45,405 bases of DNA from Clostridiales bacterium PH28_bin88. GTDB taxonomy: Bacteria; Bacillota; PH28-bin88. Of the stretch, positions 1 to 8,878 are shown piece by piece. Location: positions 1 to 45,405 of the forward strand of contig LAKY01000026.1 in assembly GCA_000987045.1 (NCBI GenBank). The letters run 5' to 3'. Position numbers and translations under genes: made by a program. Numbering within the stretch: the stretch's first letter is position 1; every line of letters begins with the position of its first letter. Below the pieces are notes generated by a model. It did no database searches and had not been told where the DNA came from. It saw nothing but the letters and a program-made list of their open reading frames with translations.

Positions 1-4
1 TCTT

Positions 5-34
5 ATGACACTCAATTTCCAGTTATATGATAAT
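5..34 (+). promoter_or_regulatory. Candidate sigma-A promoter upstream of tldD
   Basis: ATGACA at 5-10 (5 of 6 to TTGACA) is followed after 18 nt by GATAAT at 29-34 (5 of 6 to TATAAT). It would give a leader of about 145 nt before tldD. Nothing else was recognised in the first 186 bases. The call is motif matching only. Confidence 0.4.
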
Positions 35-186
35 GTAAGTTAGTTTGCTTCGCTAGTATAAACGGGAAGGGGGATGGTTTCCTGCTGCAATAATTCATCA
101 GATGTCGCGATGTTTATGCGGAACAAGGGCAGGAATATTTTGACGGTGGGTGAATTATACTAGCAAGAACTGAGAGGTGAATATGC

Positions 187-1572
187 ATGGTTCCCAAAGA
201 CGTCTTAAGCGATGTGCTCGCCATTGCCCTCCGCCAGGGCGGGGATTTCGCAGAGGTTTACTTGGAACGAAAAAGAAACACCGGTATTGGTTTAGAGGCC
301 AACCAGGTGGAGCGGGTGGTGTCCGGCCTGGACGTGGGGGCGGGCATCCGGGTGATCTCCGGGGAAAATACCGCTTATGCCTATACTAACGATATCTCCA
401 GGGAGGGGTTGGAGAAGGTTGCCGGGGTAGTGGCCAGGGCGGCCAAGGGTCCCGGAAAGGATCTGGTACTTGACCTGAGAGAGGTAAAACCCGTGGCCGA
501 CTTCACCATCGGGCGCCGGCCCGACCAGGTGCCGGTGGATGACAAAGTGGCGGTGGTGCAACGGGCCAACCAGACCGCCCGGGCGGTGGATGAAAGGGTA
601 AAACAGGTCACTGTGGGATACGGGGATGTCCAGCAGCAGGTGGTGATAGCCAATACCGAAGGTACATATGTGGAGGACGAGCGCACCCGTACCCGTCTGG
701 TGGTCAATGCGGTGGCAGCGGAAGGTGCAGCCATCCAGACCGGTTATGAGGCCGCAGGAGGGTTCTGCGGTTTTGAACTGTTTGAGGAAGTTTCTCCCGA
801 GGAACTGGCGACAAAAGCGGCCCGGCGGGCGGTCATGATGCTGGGGGCCAAGCCGGCTCCGGCGGGTAAGATGCCGGTGGTGATGGCGGGCGAAGCCGGA
901 GGGACCATGGTTCACGAGGCTTGTGGGCACGGGTTGGAGGCCGACCTGGTACAGAAGCAGCTTTCGGTTTACGCCGGCAAGAAAGGCCGGCAGGTGGCCG
1001 CACCGTTAATTACGGTAGTGGACGATGCGACGATTGGCGGCAAGTACGGCTCCTTCCGGTTCGATGACGAGGGAGAGCCGGGGCAAAAGACGGTGCTCAT
1101 CGAAAACGGGGTGCTGCGGGAATACATGTATGACTACCTGACCGGCCGCAAGGAAAAACGAAAGTCTACCGGCAACGGCCGGCGGGAGTCGTACCAGGAC
1201 AAGCCCATTCCGCGTATGACCAATACGTACATTGCGCCCGGTAAAGACGACCCGGAGAAGATCATTCGGGAGACCAGGTCGGGCCTGCTGGTCAAAAAGA
1301 TGGGCGGTGGCCAGGTGAATACCACCACCGGCGACTTCGTCTTCGACGTGGCAGAGGGATACCTGATCAAAGACGGCGAGGTAACGGTACCGGTGCGGGG
1401 GGCCACCCTGACCGGGAACGGGCCCGAGGTATTGCGCATCGTCGATATGGTGGGAAAAGACCTGGGTTTTGCCATCGGTACCTGTGGTAAGGACGGCCAG
1501 GGGGTACCGGTTTCCGACGCCCAGCCTACCTTGCGTATTCCGGAACTGGTGGTTGGCGGGATTCTGGATTAG
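187..1572 (+). CDS. tldD: TldD metalloprotease subunit
   Basis: This 461-residue protein belongs to the TldD/PmbA family (peptidase U62). It is the catalytic subunit of a cytoplasmic heterodimer that degrades small unfolded peptides and matures some ribosomal peptides. The zinc-binding HExxxH motif is visible as HEACGH at residues 243-248. Cys433 in CGKDGQ near the C terminus is the likely third metal ligand, as in known TldD proteins. The ATG lies 6 nt after a GAGGTGA ribosome-binding site. The tldE partner follows after a 2 to 11 nt gap, so the two genes should be co-transcribed and co-translated. The identification is secure; the natural substrate is unknown, and no peptide precursor is visible nearby. 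Confidence 0.95.
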   Translation: MVPKDVLSDVLAIALRQGGDFAEVYLERKRNTGIGLEANQVERVVSGLDVGAGIRVISGENTAYAYTNDISREGLEKVAGVVARAAKGPGKDLVLDLREVKPVADFTIGRRPDQVPVDDKVAVVQRANQTARAVDERVKQVTVGYGDVQQQVVIANTEGTYVEDERTRTRLVVNAVAAEGAAIQTGYEAAGGFCGFELFEEVSPEELATKAARRAVMMLGAKPAPAGKMPVVMAGEAGGTMVHEACGHGLEADLVQKQLSVYAGKKGRQVAAPLITVVDDATIGGKYGSFRFDDEGEPGQKTVLIENGVLREYMYDYLTGRKEKRKSTGNGRRESYQDKPIPRMTNTYIAPGKDDPEKIIRETRSGLLVKKMGGGQVNTTTGDFVFDVAEGYLIKDGEVTVPVRGATLTGNGPEVLRIVDMVGKDLGFAIGTCGKDGQGVPVSDAQPTLRIPELVVGGILD

Positions 1573-1583
1573 GGGTGATAGCA

Positions 1584-2930
1584 GTGACGGAAATCAATTA
1601 CCGGGAGCTTGCCGAGGCTGCCGTAGCCCGGGCACAGGCCATGGGAGCCGGCATGTCGGAGGCGTACTGTGTGGCGGCAAAGGAACTCTCAATTGAAATA
1701 AGCAAACAGGAAATCGAGACAATGAAAATGGCCGAGGATTATGGCATCGGCATGAGGGTCATCGCGGGTGGGAGGATGGGCTTCGCCTTCACCTCCGACC
1801 TCTCTGCCGAAGCCCGGGAAGAAATGGTGCGAAGGGCGTTGGCCAATGCGGAAAAGGCCTCTGAGGACCGCTACAACACCCTGCCGGCACCCCCGCGGGG
1901 ATATACGCGGTTGGATTTATATGACCCGTCCATTGCCCAAACGAGACTGGATGACAAAATACAACTGGCCATGGAGATTGAACGGCAAGCCCGTACCTAC
2001 GACCGGCGGGTAAAAATTACCGAGAGTTGTACCTACCAGGACGCGGAGTATCTGATCACCTTGGTAAATTCCCTGGGCATAGCGGATAGTTACCGGGGGG
2101 CTTACTGCGGCGCTTTCGCCTACGTCGTGGCGGAGGAGGGCGGTGACAACCAGACCGGCTTCGGTCTGCAGTACAGCCAGCATTACCGGGACCTTGACCC
2201 GGTTAAGGTGGGGCGTGAGGCCGGGGAAAAAGCGGTCCGCATGCTGGGAGCGAAAACTATTGGCACCCAAAAGGCGGCGGTGGTGTTTGACCCATATATC
2301 GCTACCAGCTTCCTGGGGGTGCTGGCTCCCGCTCTCTCGGCGGAAGCGGTACAGAAGGGTAAGTCCCTTTTCGCCGGTAAAGCGGGCCGGCGCGTGGCCT
2401 CTTCTCTCATTACGATTGTTGATGATGGGACTCGCCCCCAGGGGATCCTGTCGGCTCCTTTCGACGGTGAGGGAGTTCCTACCGGCAAAACGGTGCTGGT
2501 ACAGGAAGGTGAGCTGCGGGGCTACCTGCACAACACCTATACCGCGGCCAAGGACGGGGTCAAGTCTACCGGGAACGGTATCAGGGGGACTTTTAAGAGC
2601 ACCCCCGAGGTGGGGGCCACCAATTTCTATATCGCCCCCGGGCAGGTATCAAAACAAGAACTGTTAAAAGACATCAGCCGCGGCTTGTACATTACTGAAG
2701 TGATGGGTATGCACACCGCCAACCCTATTTCCGGTGACTTCTCGGTGGGGGCGGCGGGGATCCTGATTGAGAACGGGGAACTTACCACCCCGGTACGCGG
2801 AGTGGCCATCGCCGGGAACATGGTGGACCTGCTGGAGGCTATCGACTGTGTGGCCGACGACTTGACCTTTATCGTGGGTAAAGGCTCCCCCACCTTGCGG
2901 GTATCTCGTATGACTATCAGCGGCAGCTAG
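1584..2930 (+). CDS. pmbA: TldE/PmbA, non-catalytic partner of TldD
   Basis: This 448-residue protein is a TldD/PmbA-family member that lacks the HExxxH zinc motif, as expected for TldE (PmbA). TldE completes the TldD-TldE peptide-degrading dimer. The C-terminal half carries the family barrel, ending in a GKGSPTLRV-type motif where TldD has CGKDGQ. The open frame extends to a GTG at 1575, but GGGGTG at 1572-1577 is a well-spaced ribosome-binding site for the GTG at 1584, so I chose 1584. The pairing with tldD is the usual arrangement. Confidence 0.93.
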   Translation: MTEINYRELAEAAVARAQAMGAGMSEAYCVAAKELSIEISKQEIETMKMAEDYGIGMRVIAGGRMGFAFTSDLSAEAREEMVRRALANAEKASEDRYNTLPAPPRGYTRLDLYDPSIAQTRLDDKIQLAMEIERQARTYDRRVKITESCTYQDAEYLITLVNSLGIADSYRGAYCGAFAYVVAEEGGDNQTGFGLQYSQHYRDLDPVKVGREAGEKAVRMLGAKTIGTQKAAVVFDPYIATSFLGVLAPALSAEAVQKGKSLFAGKAGRRVASSLITIVDDGTRPQGILSAPFDGEGVPTGKTVLVQEGELRGYLHNTYTAAKDGVKSTGNGIRGTFKSTPEVGATNFYIAPGQVSKQELLKDISRGLYITEVMGMHTANPISGDFSVGAAGILIENGELTTPVRGVAIAGNMVDLLEAIDCVADDLTFIVGKGSPTLRVSRMTISGS

Positions 2931-2942
2931 AATTAAAAAAGA

Positions 2943-2973
2943 CTACCCAACAGGGGGTAGGATATGGTAAAAT
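2943..2973 (+). promoter_or_regulatory. Inverted repeat and extended -10 promoter upstream of the M24 peptidase
   Basis: CTACCC at 2943-2948 and GGGTAG at 2955-2960 form a 6-bp inverted repeat. Right after it, TG, one base and TAAAAT (2965-2973) resembles an extended -10 element. There is no good -35 box. The hairpin could be a weak terminator after pmbA or an operator; it has no downstream T-run on the + strand. Confidence 0.35.
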
Positions 2974-3009
2974 GCTGGCAGACTGACGCTGGGGGTGCAG
3001 GGGGTAGGC

Positions 3010-4080
3010 ATGCACGGAGAACGGTTAGGGAAGTTGAGACACGCGATGGCAGGGGCGGACGTGGAAGCCCTGCTGGTTTCTAAGCCGGAGAACCGGGCTT
3101 ACATGAGCGGGTTCACCGGCAGCGCCGGTTTTTTAGTGATCACCCCCGAGAAGGCATTTCTGGTTACCGATTTCCGGTATGTGGAGCAAGCGGAGGCCCA
3201 GGCACCGGATTTTCAGGTGGTACGCCATGGTAGCCAGGTGTTCGCGACCTTACAGGAACTGGTGGCCGGGGAGCGGGTCAGCCGCCTAAGCTTTGAGAAA
3301 AACCACCTGTCCTACCACCAGTACACAGTCTTGACGGACACTCTGGCGGGGGTTCAACTGGTTCCTATCCAGGGACTCGTTGAGAGGCTTCGCCAGATCA
3401 AGGATGAAGTTGAAATCCAGCAGTTGCGGGAAGCGGTAAGACTATCCGACGAGGCCTTCCGGCACGTATTGCCTTTGATCCGTCCCGGGGTACGAGAGGT
3501 GGAAATCGCGGCGGAGTTAGAGTATTTCATGCGGAAGAGTGGAGCAGAAAAGCCTGCTTTTGATACCGTCGTCGCCTCTGGCCCCAGGGGAGCCTTACCT
3601 CACGGGGTGGCGTCAGAACGCCGGTTGGCTGCCGGAGACCTGGTGGTCATGGACTTCGGCGCGGTTTACCGGGGGTATCACTCAGACGTCACCCGAACGG
3701 TGGTGGTGGGGGATCCTACCGGAGAACAACGCCGGGTATACGAATTGGTGTTGAAGGCCCAACTGGAGGCCATCGCGGCTGTCAGGCCCGGGTTGACGGG
3801 GGCACAGGTGGACGCGGTGGCACGAGATATCATTGAAGCCGGCGGCCATGGGAGCGACTTCGGCCACAGCCTGGGCCATGGGGTAGGCCTGGCCATTCAT
3901 GAAGAGCCGCGATTGGCGGCGGGAGTGGACACAGTGCTGGAACCCGGAATGACGGTTACCGTAGAGCCCGGTATCTACCTGGCCCAATGGGGCGGTGTGC
4001 GCATCGAAGACACGGTCGTGGTGCGGCCGGGAGGGTGCGAAGTCCTGACAGGAGTGAGCAAGGAACTGCTTGTGATTTAG
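3010..4080 (+). CDS. M24 family Xaa-Pro aminopeptidase
   Basis: This is a 356-residue cytoplasmic peptidase with a pita-bread fold, similar to B. subtilis YqhT/PepP-type enzymes that remove N-terminal residues preceding proline. An N-terminal creatinase-like domain covers about residues 1-125, followed by the M24 catalytic domain. All five dimetal ligands are visible: Asp215, Asp226, His290 (in GHSLGHG), Glu319 (VEPG) and Glu333 (RIED). A GTG at 2995 is in frame, but the ATG at 3010 has an AGGGGG ribosome-binding site at the right distance. The gene sits directly before efp, as in many Firmicutes, which fits a role for both in proline-related translation and turnover. Confidence 0.92.
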   Translation: MHGERLGKLRHAMAGADVEALLVSKPENRAYMSGFTGSAGFLVITPEKAFLVTDFRYVEQAEAQAPDFQVVRHGSQVFATLQELVAGERVSRLSFEKNHLSYHQYTVLTDTLAGVQLVPIQGLVERLRQIKDEVEIQQLREAVRLSDEAFRHVLPLIRPGVREVEIAAELEYFMRKSGAEKPAFDTVVASGPRGALPHGVASERRLAAGDLVVMDFGAVYRGYHSDVTRTVVVGDPTGEQRRVYELVLKAQLEAIAAVRPGLTGAQVDAVARDIIEAGGHGSDFGHSLGHGVGLAIHEEPRLAAGVDTVLEPGMTVTVEPGIYLAQWGGVRIEDTVVVRPGGCEVLTGVSKELLVI

Positions 4081-4108
4081 AAGTATTTTGGAAGGGGAGG
4101 AAGCTGCA

Positions 4109-4666
4109 ATGATTTCAACAAACGATTTTCGTACTGGCCTCACTGTCGAGGTGGATGGAGCCGTCTGCCAGGTCGTGGATTTCCAGCACGTAAAACCAGG
4201 TAAAGGATCCGCTTTCGTCCGTGCCAAGCTGAAGAACGTAAAAACTGGGGCAGTGGTGGAACGGACTTTTAACGCAGGTGAAAAACTTCCGCGGGCCCAT
4301 ATTGACCGGCGGCCCATGCAATACCTGTACCAGGACGGCGAAAACTACGTTTTTATGGATACGGAAAACTATGAACAGGTGATGTTGAACAGGGAGCAGA
4401 TCGGAGACGCCATCAAGTTCATGAAAGACAACATGAACCTGTTTATCCTGTTTTACCAGGGGCAGTCTTTCGGGGTGGAACTGCCCAACTCCGTCGAATT
4501 GAGAGTGGTGGAGACAGAACCCGGCGTACGTGGTGATACCGCGACCGGCGCCACGAAACCGGCTACTCTGGAAACCGGTGCGGTGGTCCAAGTCCCCTTG
4601 TTTATCAACGTGGATGACGTTCTCATCGTTGATACCCGTACCGGCGACTACATCAAGCGGGCGTAA
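4109..4666 (+). CDS. efp: Translation elongation factor P
   Basis: EF-P of 185 residues, exactly the usual length. It binds between the P and E sites of stalled ribosomes and promotes peptide-bond formation at polyproline stretches. The modified-loop lysine is Lys32 in HVKPGKGS; a lysine here is what Bacillus-type EF-P carries and modifies with 5-aminopentanol. The KOW-like N domain and two OB domains are intact, ending in [12 protein letters not shown]. The open frame extends upstream to 4088, but GGGGAGG at 4094-4100 places the start at the ATG at 4109. It lies 28 nt after the M24 peptidase gene. Confidence 0.97.
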   Translation: MISTNDFRTGLTVEVDGAVCQVVDFQHVKPGKGSAFVRAKLKNVKTGAVVERTFNAGEKLPRAHIDRRPMQYLYQDGENYVFMDTENYEQVMLNREQIGDAIKFMKDNMNLFILFYQGQSFGVELPNSVELRVVETEPGVRGDTATGATKPATLETGAVVQVPLFINVDDVLIVDTRTGDYIKRA

Positions 4667-4712
4667 TGCACCGGCATTTATCAAGGGTTCTAAAACTAAT
4701 CGCAGGCGTTTG

Positions 4713-4749
4713 GGCTGGCTGGAGCGGAAGACTCGACAGCCAGCCTTTT
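4713..4749 (+). terminator. Probable terminator after efp
   Basis: GGCTGGCTG at 4713-4721 pairs perfectly with CAGCCAGCC at 4737-4745 and is followed by TTTT. The loop is 15 nt and the T-run is short, so efficiency is uncertain. Confidence 0.6.
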
Positions 4750-4775
4750 GCTGTCACCAGTCAGGTACGTGGCGG

Positions 4776-4803
4776 TTTAAACTCCAAGTGGTACGGATAT
4801 ACT
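4776..4803 (+). promoter_or_regulatory. Weak candidate promoter for the CD1247-type gene
   Basis: TATACT at 4798-4803 is a good -10 hexamer, but the only -35 candidate is TTTAAA at 4776-4781 with a 16-nt spacer. It is plausible because a terminator lies just upstream. Confidence 0.3.
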
Positions 4804-4859
4804 AGGGAATGTTTAAAAACAGGTAGATTTCTGGTAAGGGCAAAAACAAAGGGGGTTAG

Positions 4860-5291
4860 ATGTGGTTGAAAGACCTGCGCAAAAGGGTAGCTTACTTGCA
4901 AGGCCTGATGGAGGGCATGCAACTGGGCGATACCAAAGAGGGCCGGGTGTTGACAGAGGTGGTAGGGGTCCTCAATGACGTGGCTGATACCTTGGTGGAA
5001 CTTGGTGATAACCAAGCTGATCTGGAGTCCTACGTCGAGAGCATCGATGAGGACCTGAACGACCTGGAGGATGAAATTTTAGAAGGTACGGATGAGACTG
5101 AAGAGTATGTAGAGGTTGAGTGCCCTGAATGTCATGATACAGTGTGTTTCGACGCCGATATCCTGGAAGATGACGATGTGATCGAGGTGACCTGCCCCAA
5201 CTGCGATACTGTGGTATTTGTGAACGATCAGGACTTCGAACTGGTGGAGGAGCCAGATACACTGGTAGCCGCCCCTGACGACGATCTTTAA
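4860..5291 (+). CDS. CD1247 N-terminal-domain type protein with C-terminal zinc ribbon
   Basis: A 143-residue acidic cytoplasmic protein of unknown function. Residues 1-75 form an amphipathic, probably helical region (LRKRVAYLQGLMEGM, then a long Asp/Glu-rich coiled-coil-like stretch) typical of the clostridial family named after CD1247. Residues about 85-125 form a zinc ribbon with paired CPEC and CPNC motifs. The tail is again very acidic. The ATG follows an AAAGGGGG ribosome-binding site. It stands alone between two terminators, immediately before spoIIIAA. No catalytic residues are evident; the ribbon suggests binding to nucleic acid or a protein partner. Confidence 0.75.
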   Translation: MWLKDLRKRVAYLQGLMEGMQLGDTKEGRVLTEVVGVLNDVADTLVELGDNQADLESYVESIDEDLNDLEDEILEGTDETEEYVEVECPECHDTVCFDADILEDDDVIEVTCPNCDTVVFVNDQDFELVEEPDTLVAAPDDDL

Positions 5292-5310
5292 CTCTCAAAA
5301 AGTTGAACTC

Positions 5311-5346
5311 AACCCCGGTGCCTGCGATAGGCGCCGGGGTTTTTTC
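5311..5346 (+). terminator. Rho-independent terminator
   Basis: ACCCCGGTGCC and GGCGCCGGGGT form an 11-bp stem with one T-G pair and a short loop, followed by a run of T. It ends the CD1247-type gene and separates it from spoIIIA. Confidence 0.9.
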
Positions 5347-5355
5347 CTGCTTATT

Positions 5356-5385
5356 TTCATAAATTTGGTAAGTTACCCATATCTA
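5356..5385 (+). promoter_or_regulatory. Sigma-E-like promoter of the spoIIIA operon
   Basis: TTCATAAA at 5356-5363 resembles the sigma-E -35 element (GTCATATT). After exactly 14 nt comes CATATCTA at 5378-5385, resembling the -10 element CATACAAT. The spacing is canonical, and spoIIIA is a known sigma-E operon in B. subtilis, so motif and context agree. Confidence 0.6.
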
Positions 5386-5409
5386 TATACAAGAGGAGGC
5401 GTGTCCGTC

Positions 5410-6468
5410 TTGGTGATGATCAAGCTACCTCCGGGAAACATCCCTGAGAATTCGGGTTTCCATGTAAGGATAAAAAACGAAATCTTGCCTCTTCTAGGGG
5501 GGGCGATGCAGAAGGCGGTTTCCGCCCTGCCGCTGTCCGTATTGGAGCAGGTAGAAGAAATCCGCCTGCGACAGGAGCGGCCACTAATCGTCCGGACTTC
5601 CGGCGGGGAGTTGACAGTTACCTCGGAAGGAGTTGTCAGTTATTCCCCCCAAGAGGGTTACATGGTTTCCGCCACAGACCTGGAGCGTACGGTGCAGCTG
5701 GTAACCCAGAGTTCTCTGTATGCGGTAGTAGATGAACTACGGCAGGGGTACCTGACGGTCAGGGGAGGTCATCGCATTGGCTTTGCTGGTGAAGCGGTAT
5801 TGGAGAAAGGTAAGGTTAAGACGTTGAAGAATTTCGCCGGACTAAACATCCGGTTTGCCAGGGAAATGAAGGGTTGCGCGGACGGAGTATTGCCTTACCT
5901 GTTACGACCACAGGGTGATCGTCCTTACCATACCATGATCGTCTCCCCGCCCCGGGCCGGTAAGACTACCCTATTGAGGGACATTGTACGGCAGCTAAGC
6001 AACGGGATTCCTTCGATGAATTTCCCTGGGACCAACGTTGGAGTGGTGGATGAGCGCTCAGAGATTGCCGGGTGTTTCCGCGGGGTACCCCAGAACGACG
6101 TGGGGATCAGGACCGATGTGCTGGATGGCTGCCCTAAAGCTGAAGGGATGCTGATGCTCCTCAGGTCCATGGGCCCCCAGGTGATTGCCACCGATGAGAT
6201 CGGGGGTGTGGAAGACGTGGCCGCCCTGGAAGAAATGCTTAATGCCGGAGTGGCTCTCCTGGTGACGGTACATGGCTCTCACCTGGGAGAGGTGGAAAAC
6301 CGCCCCACCCTGAAGACGCTCGTCAGCCGGGGTGTTTTTGAACGGGTGGTGGTGCTGGGCCGGTCCCTGGGGGTAGGGACGGTAGAAGCGGTGCTGGATG
6401 GATGCACGCGGCGGAATATTTTACCATTGGCGATTAACGGATCAGGCCCGAGGAGGGGAGCCAGATGA
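5410..6468 (+). CDS. spoIIIAA: Stage III sporulation protein AA (secretion-type ATPase)
   Basis: About 352 residues. SpoIIIAA is the cytoplasmic ATPase of the SpoIIIA-SpoIIQ channel that links the mother cell to the forespore after engulfment; it resembles type II/IV secretion ATPases. The Walker A motif SPPRAGKTT (Lys185) and the Walker B region VIATDEIGG are clear, along with the family HGSHL segment. The frame is open back to a GTG at 5365, but GAGGAGG at about 5393-5399 favours the TTG at 5410 or the GTG/ATG immediately after it. The stop overlaps the spoIIIAB start (ATGA), indicating translational coupling. Confidence 0.95.
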   Translation: MVMIKLPPGNIPENSGFHVRIKNEILPLLGGAMQKAVSALPLSVLEQVEEIRLRQERPLIVRTSGGELTVTSEGVVSYSPQEGYMVSATDLERTVQLVTQSSLYAVVDELRQGYLTVRGGHRIGFAGEAVLEKGKVKTLKNFAGLNIRFAREMKGCADGVLPYLLRPQGDRPYHTMIVSPPRAGKTTLLRDIVRQLSNGIPSMNFPGTNVGVVDERSEIAGCFRGVPQNDVGIRTDVLDGCPKAEGMLMLLRSMGPQVIATDEIGGVEDVAALEEMLNAGVALLVTVHGSHLGEVENRPTLKTLVSRGVFERVVVLGRSLGVGTVEAVLDGCTRRNILPLAINGSGPRRGAR

Positions 6469-6983
6469 TCAGGCTGGTAGGGGCTGGGCTGGTGGTGGTG
6501 GCAGCAGGCTGGCTGGGGTTAGTCGTAGCAAATAACTACAGCAGGCGGCCCCAGCAACTGCGGGCATTGCGATCCGCCTTGACAATGCTGGAAACCGAAA
6601 TCGTATACACTGCCACCCCTTTACCCGAGGCACTGGCCAGGGTGGCTCGCTGTACCAACCCGCCGGTGTCGAATCTCTTTTGGGGAACCCATGAGGCGCT
6701 GGGGGAAGGCCGGGGGTACACTGCGGCGGAGTCATGGGAGGTAGGCTTGGGGGGAATTGCCGGAGAGGCTTCTCTTTTACCCCAGGACCTGGAGGTTTTA
6801 AGGTCCTTCGGACACAGTCTCGGCTCTTCCGGTCCGGAAGACCAGGTCAGGCACCTGCAACTGGCCCGGGAGCAGTTAAAGCAACTGGAACTGGCGGCGG
6901 AGGTGGAGCGGGCAAAAAACGAACGCTTGTGGCGAACCATGGGATTTTTGGTTGGGTTGATGCTGGTACTGGTGCTTTACTAA
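6465..6983 (+). CDS. spoIIIAB: Stage III sporulation protein AB
   Basis: 172 residues, with an N-terminal membrane segment (about 4-24), a helical domain resembling GspF-like secretion platform proteins, and a C-terminal membrane segment (about 154-171). It belongs to the mother-cell membrane part of the SpoIIIA channel. It overlaps spoIIIAA by four bases. A 42-nt heptamer repeat array lies between its stop codon and spoIIIAC. Confidence 0.92.
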   Translation: MIRLVGAGLVVVAAGWLGLVVANNYSRRPQQLRALRSALTMLETEIVYTATPLPEALARVARCTNPPVSNLFWGTHEALGEGRGYTAAESWEVGLGGIAGEASLLPQDLEVLRSFGHSLGSSGPEDQVRHLQLAREQLKQLELAAEVERAKNERLWRTMGFLVGLMLVLVLY

Positions 6984-6984
6984 A

Positions 6985-7026
6985 CAGGAAGCAGGAGGCA
7001 GGAGGCAGGAGGCAGGAGGCAGGAAG
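6985..7026 (+). repeat. Heptanucleotide tandem array (CAGGAGG type), six units
   Basis: Six consecutive 7-mers fill the spoIIIAB-spoIIIAC gap: CAGGAAG, then CAGGAGG four times, then CAGGAAG. The last unit runs into the ribosome-binding region of spoIIIAC, and each unit itself contains an AGGAGG-like core, so copy number could affect translation. The same word family occurs at 12692-12712, 31026-31046 and 31091-31118. Confidence 0.9.
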
Positions 7027-7036
7027 GAGAGGGAAC

Positions 7037-7240
7037 ATGGGTATCGATGTAGGATTGGTTTTCAAGGTTGCCAGTATGGGCGTCACAATCACCATTTTGT
7101 ACACTTTCTTAAAACAAGCCGGTAGGGACGAGTACGCTTTCATGACGCTGCTGGTTGGTGTAGCGGTAACACTTCTTTGGATAACGCCAGCCATCGCCAA
7201 CTTTTTTAGCATTGTGCAGTCTGTTTTCAAATTGAACTAA
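7037..7240 (+). CDS. spoIIIAC: Stage III sporulation protein AC
   Basis: 67 residues, the family's normal size. There are two membrane segments, about residues 7-25 and 36-62. SpoIIIAC and SpoIIIAD are small membrane components of the mother cell-forespore channel. The frame is open far upstream inside spoIIIAB, but the ATG at 7037 preceded by AAGGAGAGGG is the real start. Its upstream region is almost entirely heptamer repeat. Confidence 0.93.
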   Translation: MGIDVGLVFKVASMGVTITILYTFLKQAGRDEYAFMTLLVGVAVTLLWITPAIANFFSIVQSVFKLN

Positions 7241-7283
7241 AGTTAATACAGGTCACACTTCAGGCTGCAGGGGGGGAAAGGCG

Positions 7284-7673
7284 ATGGAAATCTTCCAAAT
7301 TGTGGCGATAGGCTTTGTGGCTTCCGTGATCATTGTGCTGATTCGTCAAAGTCACGCTGCTTCCTTAGCCACGTTACTCAGCATTTTGGTAGGGGTCGGT
7401 ATCTTTACGGTGATGGTCCCGAAAATTGCCCTGGTGATGAATTTGCTCCAGGAGCTGTCCAATAGGGCTCATATCAACCAATTCTACCTGACTACACTCC
7501 TAAGGATTATTGGTATCGCTTACATCGCCGAGTTCGGTGCCCAGGTATGCCGGGATGCGGGAGAGAGCGCGGTGGCCAGCAGGGTTGAGTTTGCGGGCAA
7601 GGTGCTGATCATGGTATTGGCTGTCCCGATCATCGTCGCCATTTTGGAGACTATTCTCCGCATGCTGTCTTGA
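7284..7673 (+). CDS. spoIIIAD: Stage III sporulation protein AD
   Basis: 129 residues with three to four hydrophobic segments (about 3-20, 29-50, 68-85, 105-127). It is paralogous to SpoIIIAC in its second half and part of the same channel. It lies 43 nt after spoIIIAC and 11 nt before spoIIIAE. Confidence 0.93.
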   Translation: MEIFQIVAIGFVASVIIVLIRQSHAASLATLLSILVGVGIFTVMVPKIALVMNLLQELSNRAHINQFYLTTLLRIIGIAYIAEFGAQVCRDAGESAVASRVEFAGKVLIMVLAVPIIVAILETILRMLS

Positions 7674-7684
7674 GGTGACAATTG

Positions 7685-8866
7685 ATGAAAGAGAAGCTGT
7701 TGGTGCTGGCAATGGTCTTCTACGTCTGGTTACTAACGCCCGTAGCGGTTCAGGCGGGAGAGGAGGGGCTTAACCCGGAAGCCTTGGCCCTTAACCAGCT
7801 GGAGACACTGAACCTGCAGGACGTGGAGCAGTTCATCCGTGAGCTGGACAAAGAAGTGGGAGAGTATCTACCCGACCTGAGCATTCCTAAAGTCCTCGAC
7901 GATATCAGGCATGGGCGGTTTAGTTTCGGTTTTGGCGACTTGTTAGGGGGATTAGGCCGTTACCTGTTCCGGGAGTTATTGACAAGTTCCTCCTTGTTGG
8001 GAAAGATTGTAATCCTGGCGGTTTTTTGCGCAGTGCTGAAGAACCTGCTGGCTGCCTTTGAACGGGGGACAACAGGGAAACTGGCCTATGGGGTTACCTA
8101 CCTGGTGTTGATTACCCTGGCCTTAAGTTCATTTACAGTGGCCGTTAACACCGCGAAAGGCGCCATTGACCAGATGGTCTCCTTTGTTCAGTCCCTGTTG
8201 CCGGTATTGCTTACGCTGATGGTCGCTGCCGGAGGGCCTACCTCCGCGGCCCTGGTGCATCCCTTTGTGATGGGTTCTCTGGGCCTTTTGAGCACGCTCA
8301 TCAGGAACCTTGTGTTCCCGTTAATCTACTTTTCCGTCATCCTGATCATGGTAAACCAGATCACTGAAAGGTTTCAGGTTTCCCGGCTATCAGACCTGTT
8401 CAAGCAAGCCTCCATGATTTTGTTGGGACTTTTCCTTACCATCTTTGTCGGGGCGCTAAGCCTTTACGGGGTCGCCGGTGCGGTTGCCGACGGGGTGGCC
8501 ATGCGCACAGCCAAGTACCTGACAGGGGCTTTTATACCGGTGGTGGGGAAAATGCTTTCTGACGCGGTAGAGGCGGTGGTAGGGTCCTCTCTCCTGGCCA
8601 CCAATGCCATCCATATCGTGGCCATGGTGGGGCTCTTTGCCATGGCTGCTTTTCCAGCCGTGAAGATCATCGCCCTGGTGGTGGTCTACAAGGTAGCAGG
8701 GGCACTGGTGCAGCCTTTCGGGGATTCCCAGATGTCAACGGCCCTGGATGCCATGGGAGGAGCCCTTACCATGGTCTTTGCGGCGGTGGCGGCAGTGGGG
8801 TTGATGTTCTTTATCGCGCTTAGTGCCATCGTGGGAATGGGGAACATGACGGTCATGCTGCGGTAA
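7685..8866 (+). CDS. spoIIIAE: Stage III sporulation protein AE
   Basis: 393 residues. It starts with a cleavable-looking signal (about 1-24, ending PVAVQA), then an extracytoplasmic domain of about 80 residues, followed by seven or so membrane segments to the C terminus. SpoIIIAE is the large polytopic protein of the channel. GAGGTGA at 7673-7679 places the start at the ATG at 7685 rather than the TTG at 7682. Confidence 0.94.
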   Translation: MKEKLLVLAMVFYVWLLTPVAVQAGEEGLNPEALALNQLETLNLQDVEQFIRELDKEVGEYLPDLSIPKVLDDIRHGRFSFGFGDLLGGLGRYLFRELLTSSSLLGKIVILAVFCAVLKNLLAAFERGTTGKLAYGVTYLVLITLALSSFTVAVNTAKGAIDQMVSFVQSLLPVLLTLMVAAGGPTSAALVHPFVMGSLGLLSTLIRNLVFPLIYFSVILIMVNQITERFQVSRLSDLFKQASMILLGLFLTIFVGALSLYGVAGAVADGVAMRTAKYLTGAFIPVVGKMLSDAVEAVVGSSLLATNAIHIVAMVGLFAMAAFPAVKIIALVVVYKVAGALVQPFGDSQMSTALDAMGGALTMVFAAVAAVGLMFFIALSAIVGMGNMTVMLR

Positions 8867-8878
8867 AATGTAATATCT

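Noticed and set aside
292..930. 212-codon reverse-strand ORF opposite tldD
   Set aside because: A shadow of a high-G+C gene; the protein is His/Pro-rich and unlike any family.
6985..7026. Tandem repeats considered as a CRISPR array
   Set aside because: Units are 7 nt with no spacers, and no cas genes are present.
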